64,000 nucleotides of DNA, taken from the NCBI GenBank assembly GCA_033439255.1, contig CM065880.1, positions 806,001 through 870,000 of the forward strand. Direction: 5' to 3'. This DNA is from Hericium rajendrae. Lineage: Eukaryota > Basidiomycota > Agaricomycetes > Russulales > Hericiaceae. Numbering within the stretch: position 1 is the stretch's first letter; each line of letters begins with the position of its first letter. Position numbers and translations under genes: made by a program. Positions 53,669-64,000 of this stretch are shown here, one piece after another. Under the pieces are notes generated by a model, which saw only the letters and a program-made list of their open reading frames with translations, did not search any database and was not told the origin of the DNA.

Positions 53669-56600
53669 ATGCCACCCAGAGTGAAGAAAGGCCGTGGCAT
53701 ACGGATCGTCGTGCAAGAAGAACTTGAGACTGGGCGTGGAACACGGAAAGTCAGTCGGCCAGCGGCTCAACCCAAGCAAACCAAGGAGGCCGATGATGCC
53801 TCATCAGACCGGAATGGAAGCGGAAAGTGTGCCCGTGCTGACAGAAAGGGTGATTCGTCACGGACTACCCACCAAGGATCTACAGCCAAGGCCGATGGAG
53901 CTGCACACGTCTCCCCAGAAGCTCCGGTCATGACCGAGCAAGACTGGGAGCTGTATCATGCCCAGTCACTTAAACCGCGGAAACCCCGTGTACGTCTCCA
54001 GCTTTGGAATTCATTTCTGTCCTAATATCATTCATGTAGACAGACCGAACATGGCTGACCGAATGGACAGACACCGAAGATGACTACATTCACACGATTC
54101 TTCAGGGTGAGGCCCGAGAGGACACATGCGCCACAGTGCAATGCAAACGGAAACCCGAATGGCGGTGCAAGGACTGCTTCTCCAGTCCGCAATTCTGCGC
54201 AAAGTGTTGTAAAAGGTGCCACAGTCATTTGCCATTCCACCGTGTTCAAAAATGGACCGGTACGCATTATGAGCCGGCTTGGCTCAGTGAACTCGGCGTT
54301 CTCATATATCTGGGACATGCTGGCTCACGCTGTCCGTCTATTGCTGGGAATGGCCATGATTCAGATAGCGCAGAATCCAGGATGACTGTTTCTTCCGGGA
54401 TGACTCCTCGACCATCCAGCCATTCTATTCAAGACCCGAACCATTCATTCACAGCATTCCGTTCACCATCAAGTTCTTCCTCCCGAGGCCCTTCACCCCC
54501 TGCCACGAATGACATCCTATCAGGTTCAGAGGATGGGTACTCAGAGATCGGTAATTCAGAAGTTGTGTCACGGGCTGCTACGACTTGTCCGCCGTCTCCA
54601 AGTGAATCGACTACCACCAGCAACACCAGCAGGTCACATATCCGGTCAGTCTTAGAGACCGTCCATGTTGGTAGAGGCCACCGGAAGGAGAAAGAAGGGA
54701 CCATTTCTACTGTGACTTCCCAGGAACCCCACATTGATGACTCTGACACTGATACTCCAGCCACATCCATGCATTTACTCCCCAATCGTCGCATCACTAG
54801 TACTCATGGAGACACAGGGGATATTGGACGATCAGCCGGGCTGGTGTCCGATGTACTTTCAGAATCTGAGGCTGAGTCACTACCAGCTGCCTCCAAATCC
54901 ATGCGCGGCCGCCTCATCACACGACCTCATCACAGCCGACAACCATCCCCATCACCACCCACACCCTTATCATCAACCCGAAGGATGACTACACGCTCAC
55001 ATAATGGAGCTCAGTCCAACGACGACCACCGAGGACCGGGGCCCAATTGTAGGACACCAAGTCCGGTGCCTACCATCCACTTTGACGAGTTCCAACGTGC
55101 TTCTGCCTACATGGCGAAGACTGAACAGGAAGCCATAGAATGTGGTGTCTTCCAGAAGGACCGGCCATGTACGCTAGCTGCGAGCCTCCTTGATGACGAT
55201 GATTATGTCCATGAGGATGATGGAGACACCAATTGGGAGCATGTCAACGAGGAAGATACCTTGGCGGAGGCTGAACATCAGGCCCGGAGTCAGAGGCTCC
55301 ATGCTAGCGAAGATACACCGGATCATATCCTGACCATTGTTGATCGGTCCGGAGTGCACGAATTAGGAGTGGTGAACTGCTATTGCTCTACTGATGAACC
55401 ACTGCACCGTCAACTCCTTCGGAGCAATCTATTTCCAGCATCATTCCGTCGGCCCCAGACTGCGTTCACATTCCAGGTGTTAGAAGACTGTCGTTTGGAC
55501 AATCTTGAATGCAAAACCTCATTTTTCCAGTTCTTCGGAAAGCTCCGTCGACTAACCAACCCTGCCTTTCCGGATTCGGTTCCTGTTGCGTTGCATGCCT
55601 TAACAGTTCTCTCATTGGCACTAACACATTCTCATAGGACCGTTATCGGGAACTTATGCAGTCTCTGCGGGTATGGAGGCACCTGCAGTATATGCGATGG
55701 CATGGTTTTGGTCATCGCACTGACATGCCAGGAAATGGAGACTTGGCATTATTCTGTCCCACATGTCCTCAACCAGGAGAAAACATGCTGCCTGAAGACC
55801 GACTGTGAGTCCATTATTTCCCATCCAGTTCTCTTCGTTGACTGCTGGTTTTCAGTGACCTCGATGCACGTATACAAATGCAGGATGGCAACTTTACTGC
55901 CCAGCTGGAGAAGATGAGAAGACCGGACAACAATTTCGCTTTGAGCGATGGCACCGGGTTCATGGTCGAGAGCAAAAGATACCATCAACATCTCCGCAGC
56001 AATCGGGAGGTCAGGCAAGAGGTGCAACTAAGTAGCATATTGCATTATGTGGTCGGTAACCGTTTTGCCTGCAACAGCGATCCACATGCAATGACCACCG
56101 CGCGGTGAATCAAGCCAATGCCCGGAAGAGTAATTTATACTCATCCGGTTTGGGGTCCGCTGCCTGCATGCATGGGGCATTTATACCACACACGACAGTG
56201 GACTTTCAAAAGGGTGAACGGTAGGTGTATCTCTCTGTCAGTCCACAAAGATAATGTTGTGCTGACAGATAGTCTGCAGTCAAGTCAATATGGATTACTC
56301 CGTCTGCCAAGGGTTGGGGTACAAGTCGCAAGGTCTGACTACAGCGAGACTCTTGTATGACATCGCTTGCCAGTGGTTTGTCAATTTCTACTCACGTGTG
56401 GACCGGAGCGAATTTTTGGAACTACCTCCGGACATGGAAATTATATCCGGTATTGGTCTTTTCCACATCCACGGTCACCGGCAAGAATGCCTTGCTCGGT
56501 TTTCACCAACGTTCATTCCGGGTGCACGCCAGGTAGATGGGGAGATATTGGAGACATTGTGGGCTCCTTTGAACGAGATCTCACGAAGTACGAGAGGGAT

Positions 56601-58181
56601 GTCTATCTCTCACAGGAGGGAGATTTTGGATGATCACATGAATGACTCAAATTGGAAGAAGCTTGTACACAGCGGTATGCATGTTTCGATCATTGTATGA
56701 GCTCCCTGACCAGTACTGAAAGTCGGGAGCAGTGAAGTCATTGTGCAAGAAGTGGAAGAAGTCAGCAACAGGTCTCGAGATTGCTGAGACAGCATTCGCA
56801 GATTTTGATCACACAGTGCCTGACGACGTCCATGATGGATGGAAGAAGATAGAAGAGACTGCACAGAAGAACCGCTTACGGGATATAAAAGCAATGGACG
56901 TATATGATCTGCAGATCGACGGACGTATGCTCCCAGCCATCCTCAGCCTGGAGAACAATTGCTAATGTCATAGACAGTACCAGGAAAAGCGGAAATGGAA
57001 AACCGACTTGTGGCTGCAGTGGAGTCTGACAGGCTTCGTGGTTGCACTGCATGGATTCACTCGGGACTCAAGATAGAAGAGGCTCAGTGCGTTGTCCGAT
57101 TTACCATTCCTTTATTCTGACGGAGCCAATGGTCATGCTAGGCTACAGCTGGCAGCATACGTCCGAAGCGTTGGTAAAACTGCTACATTAAACCAGCAGA
57201 ACACCATCGCAGAATGACGACGACGGCTGCAGACCCAAATTGATCAGTTTGAACGGCGGAGTCTGCCTTACATGTCCGAAGGCGAGGATTGGATCCCCGG
57301 ATTCACTATCGGACGGATGATCGATGACGGCGCCGAATACGATGAACTATGGGAGGACGTCCGCACTGAATATTCGAGACCTCTCATCGATGACGATGCA
57401 GCAATTCCGCCAGAGCGCGTTGCCCTTCCATTGCCCTCCACTGTGGGAAAGGCACTGGCCACTACTCATGGACTTCACGGCGTGTTGGAACAGGAAATTG
57501 ACCTTCGGATCGGGCAAATGAACGATGCACTTAGTCAGCTCCGTATAGCTCTCAGCGAGAAGGCATTCCAGTTCCGGATGAAGGTGCGGGCAGCCCGCGG
57601 ATCACAACGAAAGCGGACAAGGGCTTGGGCAGATATTGAGACTACGGACAAGGTTGTCCAACAGCAGTGCCGTGTCTACAACCGAGCACGATGTGCTCTA
57701 AACAGCCTTGGGCTTGCAGATTCTGACACATTGAAGACTTATAAGGTCTTGCACCGGTCGGACTTACGGGCGCAGACATTTGTCATTGACTCAAGCATGC
57801 AGGGATCTCGTAATGAACCTCTTTCATGGTTCTGGAGACTGGGACGGAAAGGCGAGAATGACAGTAAATGGACAATGGAATGTGGGTCCGGTCTGCTGCA
57901 TTCAACATGATCCCTGTCACTGATGGAGAATTGTAGTTTATCGTGTTCACTGGCTACGGTCTTGGGCCCAGATGAAGCAATGGCGTGCGGAGCGGGAAGC
58001 CCTTCCAAGGGAGATGGCACGAATGATCAATTACTTCACCAAGAGGGCAGAACGGTGGGGAAAATGGAAGGCCAACAACACAGATCCAGGGCACCAAAGC
58101 TATGCCTCCAGACAGATGGCACTCTGGATTAGCATGGCCAATCAGGCAGAGAGTGCATTTGCAGAGGCATTGGCACAATAG
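53669..58181 (+). CDS. KDZ-family transposase with CxC2-like cysteine cluster; one in-frame TGA
   Basis: Eight or more exons join in phase. Exon 1 has a basic MPPRVKKGRGIR start. Exon 2 (from about 54041) has the CxC2 cluster: CATVQCKRKPEWRCKDC...CAKCCKRCHSHLPFHRVQKW. After a long Ser/Thr-rich linker come DRYRELMQSLRVWRHLQYMR, CPTCPQPGENM, the first catalytic region MQDGNFTAQLEKMRRPDNN, then CNDHRAVNQANARKS, VDFQKGERQVNMDYS, LLYDIACQW (second Asp) and GARQVDGEILETLWAPLNEI (Glu), HRREILDDHM, and a C-terminal FYRVHWLRSWAQMKQWR. This is an RNase H-fold DNA transposase. At 57215-57217 TGA interrupts TIAE*RRRLQTQ in the correct frame. Everything else is open, so the gene was lost very recently, is read through, or the stop is a sequence error. 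It ends at 58181. Confidence 0.88.
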
Positions 58182-58477
58182 TACTTCAACAATGTTCATG
58201 CCTTTTTGATTTGTGGTATCAAACCCGGAGACGAAGAATGTGCATTAAAAACATCACAAAAGAATGACTGTACAAGTAATATTATTCTCAGGCAGATGGC
58301 TGGACCAAAAATGGAGCACGCCTCACGGAAGGTCGGATTGAATCAGGAACAACACAGTATCTCAAGCCAGTCCCGGTCCTACTGTGTGTACGTTTAGTTG
58401 CAGCATGACTTCCCTTTCTTGCTGTCCTTGGGTACATCTCACTGCAGTTGCTGGTGCGCCTCCCCCTCTACAAACCG

Positions 58478-60434
58478 TCACACAAATTCCAGGTCTGCTG
58501 AACTCGCCCGAGACATCTCCGCAAGTAGTGCTTGCAGATCAACCTCTGACGGGGGTTTGGCGGCCTGAATGCGCCCTTGTGTGGGTTCTTTCAGGATCTC
58601 TACAAGCAATGTTAGAAGGAAGGGGAATGATATGTACACACATACCGACAATGACCTTGTTAGCCGCAGGCTTCCTGGGACGGGATGGGCCGGCAACGCT
58701 CGAGGAGCGGGAGGCAGCTGGATGCTGTGATTTGGATATGGATCCTGAATGCCTCCCCCGGTGTTGTGCTGCATTCCGGCCCTACGATTCTGAGGTGTGT
58801 TGTGGCTGCAACGCTCCCGACGGATGTCACAACCGATACAGATATTTGGATGGCCCTCTTGGGTGGCACAGCGGTCACCGTGTTTCACGCAGCCATTGCA
58901 TCGAAATGGCTATCCAGAACTCAACTGTCAGGAGGGGGGATCATCGGACAAGGAGATCCACCCACAAAAGGAATCTCGGTTAGGTACGGGTTGTACCAAG
59001 ATTTCTTACTGGGCTGGCGCCGCCGATTATACAGGCCAAATTTGGGCGGCGGAGATGGTTTTCGGAGTACTTCGCGTGGCCGAAGACCAGACCGCTGCAT
59101 TGAACGACCCACCGCGACCGCCCTAGATGCGAATGTCGATGCAGATTGTGATGCGGGAACAACATCGGGATGCAGAACCTGACTTTCCGTGGAACTGGCC
59201 AATGAATGATAGGGCAGCTTGTGAACCATGCGTGACCGAGGAGGGCCAATCTTGGCACCGGGGGGGAGGCCTGACTGGCTTTCCTCGGTTTCCTCGCTCT
59301 CTTCGCCTGAACAAGCACATCGTCAGTAGACTGATTATATGGGGAAACTGTAAGGGATACATGCGGGCAGGGAGCATACCCAGGTCGGACAATGACTGCA
59401 TTGCTGGAGCGTCACAGGCTGGTCTGGTGCATCAGGAACCTTCAAAACTTTCTGATGGACCCTGCAGAGTCTGATCAACTGCAAGACCTGATCCAGCTGC
59501 AGGCTCTAATTAGAGATCAATTTCTGATCAGAGCTTTTATATTTTGAAATCAATAACTATTGGCAGATATAGTAGTCATCCAACTCTAATCATTAGATGC
59601 AACAAACTTTTCAATATCTAAAATTTACATAAATCTGATCAGTTCTGATCAATCTGTGAGCATTCTGCATTGATACTTTTTTGAATCTTGAGGTCAAATA
59701 TTCTGCAGCAAGCTGAGAGTAGCTGATATTGTCTGAGAGTATCTGATGTGTCTGATGCAACTGCTGCAGGTCATGCAGACACTGTCAGATGTCTCGCAGG
59801 TCAAACAGAAAGTTTTGAAGGTTCCTGATGTGGGGGGAGTCATTCCCTGATTTGTCTCATCCCCATTGCTGCACCACGAATTGACAAACCAATCGACGAG
59901 GGAGTCCGGAGTCGAATAGCGGACGGCATCCTGTGCAGGGACAAGTAATTCCGCTATCAGGGACAATGTCAGGCTACATCCTTGCAGATTACAATAGCGA
60001 GCTTACGGTTCTCCCACCAGCGCAGGCCCAAATCCATATTTTGCGCCTTGACGTTCAAATTGCGATCCTGAGGATCAAGAAAGCTTGCGAGCTGGTGTAG
60101 ATCGAATAAGCCCTCCGGGTCCGTCTGGCTCTGCAAGAAGTTGAGGTAGCGGGCTGTGTGGCGCATATACCTGGGGGTCAGCATCATCATTTCCCTGACA
60201 CCTGCCTCCATGGCCGACTCCCTGATCCTCTTTGCTGAGACCTGAACATAGTTTAGCAACGTGGAGACCAGTGAATTGAAAAGAGCATACCATTTCTTTT
60301 GTGAATTCTGTCTGCCAGGCACGCCGTGCATGCTCTGACAACCGAACAGGTGCTCTGCTAGCAGCATGAAGTGCGATCCCAACACGCACCGACAAGATCA
60401 AGTAGCTGGCATTCAGAACATTGACACTGTCCAT
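58478..60434 (-). CDS. Zn2Cys6-spaced cysteine-cluster protein, copy B
   Basis: Start at the ATG at 60434 (MDSVNVLNASYLILSVRVGI), matching copy A; an upstream in-frame ATG at about 60596 is the alternative. Exons: to TEFTKEM, then VSAKRIRESAMEAGVREMMM to LGLRWWEN, then PELLVPAQDAVRYSTPDSLV to MTPPT. After an inserted foldback repeat come STDDVLVQAKRARKPRKA and the cluster RCNGCVKHGDRC...ICIGCDIRRERC (58803-58904), spacing C-x2-C-x6-C-x9-C-x2-C-x6-C, identical to copy A. The tail is basic (SRPRKPAANKVIV) and joins across a 46-bp intron to EILKEPTQGRIQAAK, ending SADLEFV at 58478. Similarity to copy A covers the N-terminus (WWENR versus WWVSED context) and the cluster. Role unknown; nuclear DNA-binding is only inferred. 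It converges with the transposase gene. Confidence 0.62.
59430..59830. repeat. Foldback insertion with 25-bp perfect inverted ends
   Basis: CATCAGGAACCTTCAAAACT+TTCTG at 59430-59454 is the exact reverse complement of 59806-59830. Weaker similarity continues about 50 bp further inward (CTGCAG, TGATC and CAACTGC blocks). The 350-bp centre is A+T-rich and non-coding. It lies between two exons of the Zn-cluster gene copy B. MITE-like; no target duplication is obvious. Confidence 0.65.
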
Positions 60435-60922
60435 AGCAGCCAGAGGTAAGAAAGAATGAAAGTCTGAGAGAGAGAGAGTGACGCAGAAGGGGATCAAGAT
60501 GCACAATTGGACTGCCAACGTGTCACCCATGCAGTGATTGTCATGTGTTACGTCATCGCAGGCGTGGACCGCAAGAGGTTTGAAATTTTGTTTCAAGCCA
60601 CCATTGATCAGATGACTGATGTTGCGTAGTCCGGTGGGTCTGGATCATTCGTGTTTGTGTTGTCATTTTCGGACCGGAACCCCACGCCCCTAATCCGATC
60701 GGACCTACCTTGTGCATGCCCGTTACACGCGGTGTTAAGAGAGGTTCCGCATTATCACAGCTTCCATCTCCCCTTCCGCCCCTCGTCCTCACATCCTGCA
60801 GCCTACCGTCCTTTGCTCAACTCTGGTCGTGAGCTCCGGAAGTAATATGGGTATGCCGCATATTACATAGGTCTTTGTGTCTTTCTGACGATTGTTGAAT
60901 AAATCGTACAATCCTTGCGGTG

Positions 60923-61834
60923 ATGCCTATCAACACACATCGAGGATTTCAAGCTTTGGCGCATGACACAGAGCTTGTTGGTGAGAAGAATGTGGCCGGA
61001 GACATGAGTGGCCAGGATGCAGCGCCGAGCAGTGTGCCACCGCTTAGTCAGGAGTCGGACTGGCAGTTGAAGGAAGGCATGGTACGTGGGATCACATTGG
61101 ACATCAGCGAGAGGCAACTGACAATCTTCAGAACCTGATGATGGAGTTGGGTGATCAGTTCTCCGAAGTGGAGGGGAGCCAGGACAATTTACCGTATGTA
61201 GATCAGGTTTTCGGTGTGACATTTGACGTTTGACCATATTGTAGTAAAACAGATGGCACCATCGATTCATTACCTCCAGTCCGCACCGAGTTAACTGACA
61301 GGGGAATGCCAGGGCATACTGACGGACGCCCCCTTGCCGACCTGGCCAATGCGGAGTCCAATGTCGGAGATGTGCCGCCCTCTCAAGAGCAGGTTCCGAC
61401 GTCTCAGGATGTTGAAATGGAGGATGGCTTACGCACCCCGGTTCCACATTCTGCATCGGTGTTGGCGGCCCTCGGCCAGGTGAGTTGAGCCAGGTGAAGA
61501 TTTGAGAGACATCTCGCTGATGTTCTTCGTAGGATCTTCCCGATAGCGAATTCCTACCCCCGCCTCCGAGAGCACCGGTCGATGAGAAATCCCGGATTAT
61601 CTGGATCAAAGGTGCACTTCGTGGTATGGTTCTTTCTCACTTTTTTTCGGAACCATATTCATTTGCTATCTAGCTCATATCAGGTGGATAACGGATCGGA
61701 GAGAGTCCCTGCTCCGGGAGTTGCAGGACTTGGAATCTCGGGCAGCTCAATTAGAGTTATTGAGTGCCTCATATACCATCCCTCCGGATGCCCAGGGTGA
61801 GAGAAACACAAGCGAAGGCTCGTCAAATGTATGA
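60923..61834 (+). CDS. Small coiled-coil protein, copy B
   Basis: Five exons join in frame with canonical GT-AG introns of 49-55 bp: MPINTHRGFQALAHDTELVG to LKEGM; NLMMELGDQFSEVEGSQDNL; KTDGTIDSLPPVRTELTDRG to SVLAALGQ; DLPDSEFLPPPPRAPVDEKS with SRIIWIKGALR; and AHIRWITDRRESLLRELQDL followed by ESRAAQLELLSASYTIPPDA and an NTSEGSSNV end at 61834. The consistent phases make this a real gene. The last exon is a coiled coil. The SRIIWIKG block is shared with copy A (SRIFIIG). It starts about 490 bp from the divergent Zn-cluster gene copy B, repeating the arrangement at 42 kb. Function unknown; partnership of the two products is inferred from the repeated pairing. Confidence 0.68.
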
Positions 61835-62845
61835 TAGCTTTGGTGCTGAGTTCAGCTAAGCGCCAACGATTGAATATCAGTATGGAAGTATGGATCTTAG
61901 AATAGGAACTAGGAAATTGTAAGAAATTTCCAATGGGGACACGAAGGTGAGACAAAGTTAGGTTCACGGTAGGTCAATGGGACACAATGGGTTGGCAGGG
62001 GTACTGAGTAAAACCGTGTTCATACTCCGGCCTCATTCCCTCGATATAGTGCTGTCTTCTCAGATTATGATACCCAGGTATTCCCATGTATATGCGAGCG
62101 TATCATGTCCACTTCCACAGAGCGCACCTGGTCCATACACGACCCTAACCTTGCAATTTAGAGAGAATGAAACTGAAAAGGCGTGCGGAAAGAACCACCA
62201 TCTCGATATCTCTCAGCGGGTACATGATGATGCCCACCATGGGACCTTCGCATTGGCTCTGTCTAGATATCCAGTGCGACATCCTTTCTAACCGAGCCCA
62301 CGACGATGCAGCGGATTTGCCAGAGACCCCCAACACTGTCGATGTCTTGTAAGGTTAAGCTATAGCCGCGCATGCTCCACATCAGCTAGGTTAGAGTGAA
62401 GACAAATTGGCCCAAGCTTGCCGGAAGCTGGGTTACTGTCCGGACATGGGGGCCTGCAGGGTTCCTGCCAAGGAGAAAAAATTGGGAGAAAATCTGAATT
62501 TCAGCGGATCAGGTACACAATCCTGACGAAATTGTACAACATCAGGCTGGAACCAAAGCTTCATCGGCACGGATTCGGGGCCTTCCGACTGGGCTGTCCG
62601 GACACGGGCTTTAAAAAAATTGACCCCGGTTGTATACCAGTCCATACCAATTATACGGGGTCTTCTCATGCACCGCCGCATCATGCAACTGTCAATCCGG
62701 TCAAATGTAGTCATAACGCCACACACCTGTCACCCTGGCCAGCTGTTTATAAACTGCTCATCCATAGTCCACGTTTGTTAGTTTTTCTCTGCCTCGACGA
62801 CTACCCTTACTTATTGTTGCTGTATCCGTCACCCGAAAATACATC
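61835..62845. other. Spacer, nothing recognised
   Basis: No supported ORF; overlapping short frames only. No repeats of note. Confidence 0.4.
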
Positions 62846-63099
62846 ATGTCAACCGGATCAAGTTTCCAGATCTTGAGGCAAGTCCGGCGGGATCTTTCAT
62901 CCATCAATGTTTGGATTACTGACTACTCGCATCCCCTTCCAGGATTCCTGTACACCCTGACCCAGTTGATATAGAACAGCAGCGAGCTGCCATTGACGAG
63001 GAGCTAAACCAGCTACTCCTCCTCACCCTCGATGCTCGTGCCCGGCGAAACAGATTATCACCCCTGATCCGCATCCCCACCGAAGTGTGCACGCGCTGA
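62846..63099 (+). pseudogene. F-box protein N-terminal fragment
   Basis: The ATG at 62846 (MSTGSSFQILRQVRRDLSSI) is followed, after a probable short intron ending CCTTCCAG at 62939, by IPVHPDPVDIEQQRAAIDEE, then LNQLLLLTLDARARRNRLSP and LIRIPTEV. This is the typical entrance of agaricomycete F-box proteins: a short coiled coil, then xxLSPLxRIPxEV. A TGA follows at 63097 and no LRR part can be found downstream, so the gene is truncated. Confidence 0.5.
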
Positions 63100-64000
63100 T
63101 ACGCCTCAAGCTGTGTTCAGCAACGTTAGACCTCATCTCACCATCTTCCATGCAGTTCCCCTTCACTTCCATCCAGCTTCCAGCTCCTCACCCACCAACC
63201 TCGCTCAGAGCAGTGATGTCCCTCATCTCAGGAGTTGTCAGCTACTGCAGGCCTCACCGAGGTTTCCTCAAGTTCGCTCCAGGTCGTCCTCAGCGGTTTT
63301 GGTGAGCCAATCAGGTTGCTGGCATTATGGTACTGGGTCTGTGTTGTACAGGATGCCTGGATGCCGCCTTTTGATGGTTTCGGACCATAGATGTACCATA
63401 GAGCAGCCGAGTCCGAGATCGCCCGAGACCGCCAAGGGCGAGTTTCTTACTTGTATGGTAGACAGAGTCCCAGCTTCGAATAGAACCCCCCAGTGCACCT
63501 TTCCCCCTCAGAGCTCAGACCTCAGAAGTCTCTCTCACTGTTGTTCTCATCGTTCCCCGGACTTTAGACAAGTTCGCCCTCTTTAGGCCAGTCCGCCCGC
63601 AGCGTCGTTCGTCAGATTCAGTCATATCAGCCGCTTTTCAGTCCTTTTCTCTAGGATTAGTCTGTCGTATCGGAGACCCGTGTGTCTCGTCGTTCTCCTT
63701 GTCATTCTACAGCCGTTCCTCGTCCTTCCCAGCCGCTTATCACCAGATCGCCTCAGACTCGCCCTTAGCGAACCGGTCGCTCCATTGTTCCTGCTGCAGT
63801 GACCCTCAGCTGCCCTCACCTCACTCCTCACTTGAGATACTTGGTCCCCTCGCACCCCCCGGTACTCTGTTGGTTTTGGTTTTGGCTGCCGCCTCCATTC
63901 CCAGGGTCCACACATCATTTTGGAGCCCACCGCGAGGGTTCCATACTCAAAACAGTGAGGGGTGTACCCAGGCGTAGCCTCTATCAGGTCAAGACTGCCA
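63100..64000. other. Unassigned sequence at the right edge
   Basis: Pyrimidine-rich, with many CGTC/TCGTC blocks on the plus strand. Frames are short and without motifs. It could be the LTR or untranslated part of a retroelement continuing past the window, but neither a TG...CA border nor a primer-binding site was identified. Confidence 0.3.

Noticed and set aside
1-64000. tRNA, rRNA, CRISPR arrays and bacterial-type operon signals
   Set aside because: I looked for tRNA B-box (GGTTCGAATCC-like) sequences with matching A-boxes and regular direct-repeat/spacer arrays and found none; the sequence is eukaryotic.

Overview
The window is nuclear DNA of an agaricomycete (mushroom-forming basidiomycete), probably a polypore-type wood-decay fungus. 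The evidence is gene density, many 45-60 bp GT-AG introns, strong GC bias in coding exons of the left part, and lineage-typical mobile genes: KDZ transposase, TET/JBP dioxygenase, a Rep/PIF1 Helitron and F-box/LRR families. The species cannot be named from sequence alone.

Left third (about 1-16.8 kb) is a conserved gene block. It holds the 3' part of a DNase I-fold nuclease (+), CDC123 (-), a delta-12 fatty acid desaturase (-), a casein-kinase-1-like protein with a repeated C-terminal tail (-), pyruvate decarboxylase (-) and a broken GNAT acetyltransferase (-). Interleaved around CDC123 and the desaturase are four copies, two of them clearly decayed, of a tiny secreted cysteine-rich gene. Three of these share a TATA box and an upstream motif at fixed spacing.

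Middle (about 17-37 kb) is transposon-rich and gene-poor. A nearly full Helitron (17.3-25.3 kb) has its Rep-helicase frame broken by three single-base shifts, and its helicase carries a C-terminal cysteine-protease-like domain. After it come long stretches with decayed ORFs, G-tracts and short repeats, and two spliced orphan genes on the minus strand (32.1-33.5 and 34.5-35.7 kb).

Right part (about 37-63 kb) looks like one or more KDZ-associated mobile blocks. A TET/JBP-type 2-oxoglutarate/Fe(II) dioxygenase gene (51.9-53.5 kb) lies about 155 bp upstream of a nearly intact, spliced CxC2/KDZ transposase gene (53.7-58.2 kb), same strand. The TET gene is divergent from a large lysine-rich orphan gene (48.9-51.7 kb). 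Two copies of a divergent gene pair, a Zn2Cys6-spaced protein (-) and a small coiled-coil protein (+), flank this core at 38.0-42.9 kb and 58.5-61.8 kb. Both Zn-cluster copies carry inserted repeats in introns. Between them sit a frameshifted F-box/LRR gene, a short orphan pair, a minisatellite and a 5'-truncated LINE. An F-box remnant and unassigned sequence fill the right edge.

Genes were reconstructed by hand by joining ORFs at GT-AG sites that keep frame. Exon edges are reliable where phases are stated and approximate elsewhere.
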